DNA from: Alteromonas macleodii ATCC 27126
Lineage (GTDB): Bacteria; Pseudomonadota; Gammaproteobacteria; Enterobacterales; Alteromonadaceae
Direction: 5' to 3'
Length of the DNA: 64,000 nucleotides
NCBI RefSeq assembly: GCF_000172635.2
Contig: NC_018632.1
Span: 2,604,001 to 2,668,000 of the forward strand
Position numbers and translations under genes: made by a program. Every line of letters begins with the position of its first letter. The first letter of the stretch is position 1. The notes beneath the pieces were generated by a model, which saw only the letters and a list, made by a program, of their open reading frames with translations, made no database searches and was not told the origin of the DNA. This document shows, piece by piece, positions 58,301-64,000 of the stretch.

Positions 58301-59365
58301 TGCCGTTAGGCTTGAGCTAGGAAAACCATGGCTCTTAGCCCAAACATGTTCGCGATTCCAATTGTCTGGGTTGGTGCTTTGACTACCGCTACCGTTGGTA
58401 AACTTGCCTTGTGATATGCCTTTGTAGAACAAGATAACGTTATCGGTGTTAGCAGGATCTTCATCAGTGTAAGTGAGTGCTGTCCACACTTCTGAGTAAG
58501 AAAGCGTACGATGACCATTTTCAATGATGTTATGCGCCGTGTCTTTTAACGTTTGCGCACTTTCACCGTTTGCAATAGCTGTGTCGAGAGCTGCGTAATA
58601 GTCAGATGCAACAAAGTCGCTGGCTAGGTTAACTGCTTCCAAATCAGGGCAGTTAAAACAAGTACCACTTAAGAAAAGAAGTTCATTTGAAGGTTCACCG
58701 CCGTTGTCAGGGTCACCGCCAGTATCCCCACCATCGGTAGTTTCATTTCCACTTACTGAAATACTGTCTAAATTGAGATATTCGGTACCCGAGTTGTTAG
58801 CCATGGCTACTTTCAGTTCTAAAGTGCTTCCGCTACCTATCGTTTCGGTCAGTGTTGCAGAACCAAAGTCTTCCTGTACCGTATTCGTTGCCCCTTCTGA
58901 AAGCGTAATAAGCTCGAATGCGCCACCATCTAATGAGTAAAATACATCGATGTAGTCTGTCGACTCAAAATTTCCACTTTGAGAAAGCACGGCATTTATG
59001 GTGATATCACCGGCACCAGATATATCGATAGACTCGCTCAACCAGACTACTTCACCGTCAGTATCACGTGCTTGCATTGCGCCGCTTTCAACACGGAACC
59101 AGTCTGAAGTGGCACTTAGCTCACTCGCTGACACGTCTACTGACCAACGATCAACACCTTCAAGTTCAACAATTGCTCCCGCTGGGTCTGAGCCAGTTGC
59201 GCCCTTGCCTTGCAGTTCATTTGCTTCGAAGTCCTCTTGCCATACTGTATCTGCAGAGGCATTAATAGAAACAACGCCTAACGACAATGCGCCCGCCAAC
59301 AACGCGTTGACTACTTTAGCTGATTTCCTCAGCTTATACTTTTGTGTGTTACCCTCATGAATCAT
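55355..59365 (-). CDS. Large secreted nuclease: EndA-like, lamin-tail, EEP (ExeM-like) and dockerin-like domains
   Basis: 1336 residues. Signal peptide about 1-38. Domains in order: beta-sandwich (40-210), endonuclease I-like (about 230-480; NWNREHVWAKSHGF with catalytic His near 336), GGDT repeat linker (498-523), lamin-tail domain (525-645), PTDP repeat linker (688-706), OB-fold (710-830), an EEP nuclease of ExeM/NucH type (about 955-1265; ASFNVLNYF, VLGLVEIEN, NHFKSKGSC, VMGDLNAYAKED, LDHALSS, SSDHDPVIV), and at the C-terminus two Ca-binding dockerin-like repeats (DFDGDSDIDNTD and DFNNDGRLNIYD, about 1276-1325). ExeM relatives end in a sorting signal; here a dockerin-like module replaces it. 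Extracellular DNA degradation is the likely role. First gene of the pair with the cohesin-like protein. Confidence 0.88.
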   Translation of the reverse strand: MIHEGNTQKYKLRKSAKVVNALLAGALSLGVVSINASADTVWQEDFEANELQGKGATGSDPAGAIVELEGVDRWSVDVSASELSATSDWFRVESGAMQARDTDGEVVWLSESIDISGAGDITINAVLSQSGNFESTDYIDVFYSLDGGAFELITLSEGATNTVQEDFGSATLTETIGSGSTLELKVAMANNSGTEYLNLDSISVSGNETTDGGDTGGDPDNGGEPSNELLFLSGTCFNCPDLEAVNLASDFVASDYYAALDTAIANGESAQTLKDTAHNIIENGHRTLSYSEVWTALTYTDEDPANTDNVILFYKGISQGKFTNGSGSQSTNPDNWNREHVWAKSHGFPSSSLTAYSDILHLRPTDISVNSSRGNLDFDFSDSALSEAPLNRVDGDSFEPRDAVKGDVARSMLYMDVRYDGNTAGDTEDDLVLVNRLTSTSEAAFGKLCVLLQWHESDPVDDFERRRNERVYEFQGNRNPFIDKPELASLIFNESCDSTGGDTGGDTGGDTGGDTGGDTGGDTTPSTSSIYISEYIEGGGFNKGIELFNSSTQPVSLAGYELVLLSNGETADADRKVLALEGTIPAGGVATFAHGSADALLTAGSTISSFVINFNGDDYIELVANGQVVDALGTYGVKTNWGKDVTLVRKSSVTAGNPNRNPAFTLEEWDSLPKDTLNNFGSHNGSVSEPTDPTDPTDPTDPTDPVGEVVLISAIQGEGDTSPLTGNDVVIEAVVTKVVPEMNGFFIQEEAADSDGNAATSEGVFAYSTTFTEYPSVGDAVRVSGAVAEYNGITEIVLSANAETLGAGADILTTSIEMPFDESVNLESLEGMQVQFQQTLNVTDVYNLGRYGQFNVSSGRLMIPTNQYAAGSSEAIALAEANARNTLLVDDGSSAQNADDIPFPVGGLSHANPLRLGDSVEGLEGVMHYAFGAYNLIPVGALQTVRTNPRTDVPQLDVQGDVKVASFNVLNYFNGPNFPTSRGADSEDEFARQQAKTVAAIVAMDADVLGLVEIENDGYGSDSAIASLVNSVNAELGSDVYSYVALESLLGGDEIAVGIIYKPATVTPQGAAVTSSEAPFDYGNRQPLLQTFSVNSNSEAFTLAVNHFKSKGSCGSATGNDADLGDGQGCWNELRTQAALGLTALVQNSEGLSDRVIVMGDLNAYAKEDPILALEDAGYSNLVNLFHGESAYSYSFGGEIGYLDHALSSSTLTEYVADATVWHINADEPRVFDYNVEYKSETQLSSYYGADAYRSSDHDPVIVVLDFPETSEPEPVIGDFDGDSDIDNTDIVAFYTLLLQRQATVEEHDFNNDGRLNIYDLYALMSMCTRTACAVQ
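57249..57303 (-). repeat. PTDP-coding tandem repeat
   Basis: About five 9-bp units encoding (Pro-Thr-Asp)n, a flexible linker of the large nuclease. Confidence 0.85.
57797..57870 (-). repeat. GGDT-coding 12-bp tandem repeat
   Basis: About six 12-bp units encoding Gly-Gly-Asp-Thr repeats between the endonuclease I-like and lamin-tail domains. Linker length may vary among strains. Confidence 0.88.
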
Positions 59366-59621
59366 TTTGCTTTCCGCTTTTTTGTATAAGGAAGGTATAA
59401 ATTCTTATACATACGTATATACAGCAAGCACTTAATAAAAATAATAATATAAACGTCACAAACGTTAAAAATCAGAAACTTAGACGTTTAAAATAAACTT
59501 ACTTATTGATTAACTCTGCTGAACTTTGGTACAGGGAAAGTTGATTTGTCACAATGCGTAAATGTTTCAGCTTTGAAATATTTTAGTGACTCGCCGTGGT
59601 GCATGTTACAGTTTTATGCAC
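59366..59621. other. Spacer upstream of the nuclease gene
   Basis: AT-rich noncoding DNA, presumably the nuclease promoter. No convincing operator seen. Confidence 0.45.
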
Positions 59622-59650
59622 AAAAAAAGAGCGCCTAGTGGACGCTCTTT
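59622..59650 (-). terminator. Terminator of the M1 aminopeptidase gene
   Basis: Minus strand: AAAGAGCG / CGCTCTTT outer stem with a 9-nt inner region, followed by TTTTTTT when read on minus. Confidence 0.82.
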
Positions 59651-59702
59651 CAATCATAACTTTAGGACAAAAAGCGCTGGGTAAACGCCTTTTCGTTGTT
59701 GC

Positions 59703-62351
59703 CTATAACTGCTCGTTTAAGAAGGCGTTAAAGTCTGCCTGAAATGCAGATTTCAGCCGCATACACTGTTGAGACTCGTCCTGCATAATTTCGACACCGC
59801 GTGCCATTCCTTGATAGGTCTCGCTAATTGGCGCGTAGAACGCATTGGCCTTTTCTAAGTTTTCAGCCGAACAGGTTGTTGAAACAAATTCCGGCATTCT
59901 GCTTACATGGTAATCAGGCATTTTTGCTAGTAGCGCGTCTTTATTCTTACTAAGCCACTCATACAATAGCGTATGATCGTCTAAGTTACGTGCTACTCTC
60001 ACCACCATATACATGGTATTTGCAGGCGTAATATCATCGGTAAGCGCTAAATCTAACATTTTAAAGACGGTCGCTTTGTCTTCAAAGTACATCGAATACA
60101 CCAGCGTGCTTTTCACATTTGGCAACTGTGCTTTTTTAAATGCTTCTACAATTGTATTAAACCATGTGCCCTGCTCGCCTTGTTCACTATTTCGCGTAGC
60201 AATTTCAATTGCTGTACCGGCAATACCGGAAGGAACACTGTTAGTATCTGCAAGGTACTGTTTCGCTATTTTAACGCTTTGTTCAACAAGTTGATCATTG
60301 TTCGAATGAGTACCCAGTAAGCTGTATATCTGGTTACGCAGGCGAATGACATCTGCGTTATCCTGCTCACTTTGAGACAAGGTTAGCTTGTTTAACAAAG
60401 GCATATAATTTTGATTTAGAAGCTTTGCATAGGCGGCTTTATTGTCTTCATTTACTAAATAACTAAACTCAGCTAACACGCCAACAGCCGCACGAATGAC
60501 CGCAGGGTCATCATCTTTTGCCAAACTATTAAGCACCTTCATCACGCTGTCTACACCTACTTGATCTGCGTTTAACAGCGCCTGGTAGTTGTATAGCACA
60601 TTTTTCTTTTCACGCTTATTTAGCGCGTCAATGTTATTTAGCAGTGCGTTTAGCTGAGCTGGTTCAATTGACCAACGGAAGTAACCTGTTGCATTGTCAT
60701 TAGGGTACACCCAGTCTGCTTCAGCAAGCTGAGGTAAAACTGTGGTTTCTTTATCAATAAAAACCACTTCGTTTAGTATTTTTCCGTTTGATTGATAAGT
60801 CAGCTTTAATGGAACTGCCCATGTCTTATCTTCCACGGTCGCGCCTGCAAGGTGAAAACGGGACTGGGTTAATTTGCCATCTTTTGAAATATGAATAAGT
60901 GGGTAGCCCGGCTGTTCCAAGTAAGCTTTCATCATGGCGCTTAAGTTGAAATCAGACACTTCATCTAGGGCGCGCCACAAATCATCTGCTACGGTATTAC
61001 CCCAAGCATGGGTATTCATGTAGTTTTGAACGCCTTCACGAAACTTTTCTGTACCAATTAGCGATTCAATCATTTGTAAAATTGATTCACCTTTTGAGTA
61101 GTTTAAGCCCAACCCATCCATCACATCTGGCTGACTTTTCACTACCTTTTTAACAGGTTTCACCGTGGGACTAGCATCTGCACCAAATGCTCCCTCTTGT
61201 ACTATGCGATCGGCGTAGTTCAACTCTGGATACAAGGTTTTCATAGTATGACTTGCAGCCCAAGACGCAAACGCTTCGTTCAGCCATAGGTCATCCCACC
61301 ACGCCATTGTTACCAAGTTGCCAAACCATTGGTGAGCAAGTTCATGCGCAATAACATTTAGCGGTCGTGAACGCTCTGTGACGCTTGGGTTATCTTCTAG
61401 CAGTAACAAACTATCGCGATAGGTAATTAAACCTACGTTTTCCATTGCACCGTGGGTAAAGTTGGGTACGGCAACAAAATCCATTTTTTTATAGGGGTAC
61501 TTGATACCAAAAAAATCTTCTAGCGAGGCTAGGATTTCTGGGATGTGTTTGATAACAAATTTGGTTTTATCGGCATACCCTTTTGGAACGTATATTTTTC
61601 CTGGCACCGACAGCCCAGAAATTTCAGCACTATCAAAAGGCCCTACGGTATAGGCAATAAGATAAGTCGGCATGGGCTTAGTTTTTTCAAACACTACGGT
61701 TTTTATCCCGTTTTCCACTGTCACTTTTTCAACAGGTGTATTACCCACAATTTCCTGATGTTCAGGAGAACTGATGGTCATTTGATAAGGAATTTTGAAG
61801 TTTGGCTCATCAAAACTTGGAAACGCTTTTCGCGCATGCATATCTTCAAACTGGGTAAATATATAGTTGGTCTCTTCAAAACGTGACAGATACATGCCAT
61901 CTGAAGACGTGTTCACTTTCCCTTCAAACGTAATCTCTAACGTATACTTCCCAGGCGCAATCTCATCTTGCGATTCGCCCCAATTGATGTCGTATTCTCC
62001 AATCGTAACATTTAGAGGAAAGCTGCTGCTTCCAGACACTAAACGTGCAGAAGTCACGGTCAAATCTTGCTGATAAAAGCCCACTTTCTTAGTTGGGGTT
62101 TTAACCGTTACATCAATATTCGTTTTTCCAGAATATGTAGGGTTGTCAGGGTCGATATTTAAGTGAATGTGTTGAAATGTGGGAGCGATTGTTGACGGTA
62201 AGCGGTATTCAACATCAGCAAGTGTCTTTTTCGCGGGTGATACGACTGCAGATGCAGTTTGCGCTTCTTGCGCCACTACTGCCGTTGTCGATAGCGATGT
62301 GAATGCAAAAACACTCGCAACCACACCAGCTAGTGTAGATAGTTGTTTCAT
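59703..62351 (-). CDS. Exported M1-family zinc aminopeptidase
   Basis: 882 residues. Signal peptide about 1-27 (VVASVFAFTSLSTTAVVA). Metallopeptidase motifs: GAMEN at 301-305, HELAH at 336-340 with the third zinc ligand Glu359 in WLNEAFASW, plus DEPNFKIPYQMTI. The C-terminal helical ERAP1_C-like domain (about 520-870) is complete. It differs from cytoplasmic PepN by its export signal and probably trims peptides in the periplasm. Single gene with its own terminator. Confidence 0.93.
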   Translation of the reverse strand: MKQLSTLAGVVASVFAFTSLSTTAVVAQEAQTASAVVSPAKKTLADVEYRLPSTIAPTFQHIHLNIDPDNPTYSGKTNIDVTVKTPTKKVGFYQQDLTVTSARLVSGSSSFPLNVTIGEYDINWGESQDEIAPGKYTLEITFEGKVNTSSDGMYLSRFEETNYIFTQFEDMHARKAFPSFDEPNFKIPYQMTISSPEHQEIVGNTPVEKVTVENGIKTVVFEKTKPMPTYLIAYTVGPFDSAEISGLSVPGKIYVPKGYADKTKFVIKHIPEILASLEDFFGIKYPYKKMDFVAVPNFTHGAMENVGLITYRDSLLLLEDNPSVTERSRPLNVIAHELAHQWFGNLVTMAWWDDLWLNEAFASWAASHTMKTLYPELNYADRIVQEGAFGADASPTVKPVKKVVKSQPDVMDGLGLNYSKGESILQMIESLIGTEKFREGVQNYMNTHAWGNTVADDLWRALDEVSDFNLSAMMKAYLEQPGYPLIHISKDGKLTQSRFHLAGATVEDKTWAVPLKLTYQSNGKILNEVVFIDKETTVLPQLAEADWVYPNDNATGYFRWSIEPAQLNALLNNIDALNKREKKNVLYNYQALLNADQVGVDSVMKVLNSLAKDDDPAVIRAAVGVLAEFSYLVNEDNKAAYAKLLNQNYMPLLNKLTLSQSEQDNADVIRLRNQIYSLLGTHSNNDQLVEQSVKIAKQYLADTNSVPSGIAGTAIEIATRNSEQGEQGTWFNTIVEAFKKAQLPNVKSTLVYSMYFEDKATVFKMLDLALTDDITPANTMYMVVRVARNLDDHTLLYEWLSKNKDALLAKMPDYHVSRMPEFVSTTCSAENLEKANAFYAPISETYQGMARGVEIMQDESQQCMRLKSAFQADFNAFLNEQL

Positions 62352-62411
62352 TATGGTTTATCCATGTTATGGGAAAATCCCTATATTCATCCATGGGTAA
62401 GAATAAATATC

Positions 62412-62442
62412 AAAAAGGGCCTTAGCAATCTAAAGCCCTTTT
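62412..62442 (-). terminator. Terminator downstream of the chemoreceptor gene
   Basis: Minus strand: GGGCTTTAG / CTAAGGCCC-type stem (one mismatch), loop ATTG, followed by TTTTT. It lies about 135 bp after the chemoreceptor stop and just before the aminopeptidase leader. The DNA between (62,443-62,577) shows no convincing gene. Confidence 0.75.
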
Positions 62443-62577
62443 GGCATTGGTTCAAATTGTTACTATTCATGTCAACCGCAAGAATTGTGCATTTCAGCGT
62501 ACATTGACTCTGGCGATTTATCTTGTTTCTGCTTCGCTGCCTGCTGACAGCCAAATTGATTGAATAAGCCAGCAACT

Positions 62578-64000
62578 CTAGAAATGGTATCGTCGCAACT
62601 GCATTTGCATTTGCTTAACTTGCTGAACTAAGGCTTCACAGTTATCTACCACTTCTTTTGCATAGGTAGTATTGGCATTGCCCACCTGTTGAATACTGCT
62701 TACCCCTTTATTCACATCGTTAGCAACTTCTGTTTGTCCTTCAGCCATTGTGGCAGCGTCTCGGTTTAACGTTGTGATGCGTGCAACAGCGTCAAGCGCC
62801 TGCTTTAACGAATCGCCAGCATGTTTTGTGGTGTCCACGGTTTTATAGGCGGTTTCTTTATTTTGCTGCATTTTCTCAGAAGCCACGCGGCTACCTTGCT
62901 GAAGACGTTCAATCATATTGCGAATTTCTTCCGTGGAAGACTGCGTTCTGCTTGCTAGCGAGCGGACTTCGTCAGCGACAACGGCAAAGCCACGTCCCTG
63001 CTCACCAGCGCGAGCCGCTTCAATAGCTGCATTAAGCGCAAGTAGATTCGTTTGCTCCGCGATATTCCTGATAACTTCCATTACACCGCTAATTTCTTCA
63101 CTTGCCTGAGCCAACTCAGTGATAACCTGTACTGACGCGTCCACATCGCTTGCCTGAGACTGGATGTCTTTAATGGTTTGCGCCAAAACGCTTACGCTGT
63201 TTCGCGTATCTTGATCGGCAGCGTGTGCCGCTTCACTTGAACTGCGAATGGTTGACGACACCGTTTGTGCATTCTGCTGCATTAACGAAATGGCGTTATT
63301 AATTGACTCCGTTTCTCGGCTAAGTTGTGAAACGGTATCTTTGGATTGCAACGCTGTTGCATTTAACCTTTCTGACTTTGCTAGCATGTGGTCGGTGGCT
63401 TCGTCCACACTCTGCAACGTGTCTTGTAACTGGCTAAGAAGCCCATTAAACGCTCTTGCCATGGTGCCAAACTCGTCGCTTCTTGATGCCTGAAAACGGA
63501 ACGTTAAATCTCCCTCACCAGAAGACAAGTTGTTTACTACCCCAATGAATTCTTCAAGTGGCTTGCCAACAATATACTTAACGAGCAACCAAATGGTGAT
63601 CAAAATTCCCACGCTCGCCAATACGATTTTAAGTACAACAACCAACACAGAGCTTCGAACCATAGCCGATTTTTCTGACGTCGACGCCACTAATATAATA
63701 TCGTACCCCCAAGGCGAAAACGGTACCACTTCTACAACCCAGTCATCATTAGGTTGAAGGGCGTCGGCCACCTGCCGATCATTCACATGTGCGGAATGCA
63801 TGCGAATGTTACCTTTTGCATCACGAAGGGCAACAAAGCCTTCTTTTAGCACGTGACTTTGCTTAATGGCTTGCTCTAAGACGTTAAGGTCGGCTGAGTA
63901 TCCCACATACCAGATGCCCACAACGTCACCACTGCTGTTAAACCTTGGCTCGTAACCTGTTAAATAAGGGCTACCCAAAATATCAACCGCACCGTAATAC
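62578..64000 (-). CDS. Methyl-accepting chemotaxis protein, C-terminal part (cut by window edge)
   Basis: 473 residues are visible; the frame is open through base 63,999, so the N-terminus lies outside. The visible start is the end of a Cache domain ([27 protein letters not shown]), then a membrane span (about 117-138), HAMP ([20 protein letters not shown]... AFNGLLSQL), and the signalling domain with the conserved hairpin tip [29 protein letters not shown] (two blocks). The Cache 3/Cache 2-type segment suggests sensing of small organic ligands. Downstream terminator separates it from the aminopeptidase. Confidence 0.93.
   Translation of the reverse strand, partial: YYGAVDILGSPYLTGYEPRFNSSGDVVGIWYVGYSADLNVLEQAIKQSHVLKEGFVALRDAKGNIRMHSAHVNDRQVADALQPNDDWVVEVVPFSPWGYDIILVASTSEKSAMVRSSVLVVVLKIVLASVGILITIWLLVKYIVGKPLEEFIGVVNNLSSGEGDLTFRFQASRSDEFGTMARAFNGLLSQLQDTLQSVDEATDHMLAKSERLNATALQSKDTVSQLSRETESINNAISLMQQNAQTVSSTIRSSSEAAHAADQDTRNSVSVLAQTIKDIQSQASDVDASVQVITELAQASEEISGVMEVIRNIAEQTNLLALNAAIEAARAGEQGRGFAVVADEVRSLASRTQSSTEEIRNMIERLQQGSRVASEKMQQNKETAYKTVDTTKHAGDSLKQALDAVARITTLNRDAATMAEGQTEVANDVNKGVSSIQQVGNANTTYAKEVVDNCEALVQQVKQMQMQLRRYHF

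Noticed and set aside
62387..62575. 62-codon minus-strand frame between the chemoreceptor and the aminopeptidase
   Set aside because: It spans the transcription terminator at 62412-62442 and has no coding signals.

Overview
The window looks like a chromosomal segment of a marine gammaproteobacterium close to Alteromonas. This rests on gene content and protein character: the HexR-controlled Entner-Doudoroff block, TonB-dependent polymer uptake, TRAP transport, PhoX, a PEP-CTERM protein and an ExeM-type nuclease. It is not a database match. No rRNA, tRNA, CRISPR array, transposase, integrase or prophage gene was seen.

Positions 1-15,900 hold central carbon metabolism. On the minus strand lie malQ, glgB and the start of glgX (cut by the window edge), which handle glycogen and maltodextrin. 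gapA and a glucose-6-phosphate mutarotase (YeaD-like) run on plus. A tight minus-strand operon, zwf-pgl-edd-glk-eda, follows, divergent from hexR and then pykA. HexR-like palindromes stand before gapA, between zwf and hexR (two), and before pykA, so one repressor can couple these units. The glgB leader carries an intrinsic terminator ending about 14 nt before the start codon, with two more hairpins upstream.

Positions 16,000-25,500 are mixed accessory genes. They include an exported MTA/SAH-nucleosidase-like protein, a two-gene DNA-repair-type cassette (radical SAM plus DUF4130) behind a clear LexA box, a BON-domain protein and a membrane-anchored EEP-fold protein. A compact three-gene cassette follows: glycosyltransferase, YqcI/YcgG (GntA-like) heme N-hydroxylase candidate and DUF1989. 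Its product is unknown. Positions 25,500-29,300 hold a diheme lipoprotein and a PhoX-type phosphatase with a collagen-like stalk, behind a five-unit Pho box.

Positions 29,600-51,500 are a pectin/galacturonate utilisation locus. It encodes a DUF4861 lipoprotein, kduD-kduI with a TRAP transporter, a LacI-type regulator, uxaA-uxaC-uxuB-like-eda-kdgK, a rhamnogalacturonan acetylesterase, a TonB-dependent receptor, a GH105 hydrolase, a GH28 polygalacturonase (disrupted here by two apparent one-base deletions) and a pectin methylesterase. Near-identical palindromes (TGCYACCGGTRGCA) lie at the divergent promoters and before uxaA, and are the likely operators of the local LacI protein. Outer-membrane uptake, periplasmic trimming, TRAP import and conversion to KDPG, then pyruvate plus glyceraldehyde-3-phosphate, link this locus to the gapA/pykA block.

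Positions 51,500-64,000 hold a hybrid histidine kinase, a WYL-domain regulator, a cohesin-like PEP-CTERM protein directly downstream of a 1336-residue multidomain nuclease ending in a dockerin-like repeat, an exported M1 aminopeptidase, and a chemoreceptor cut by the right edge. Gene starts were chosen from ribosome-binding sites and family lengths where longer frames existed. All functions are read from sequence and memory of families; no search was run.
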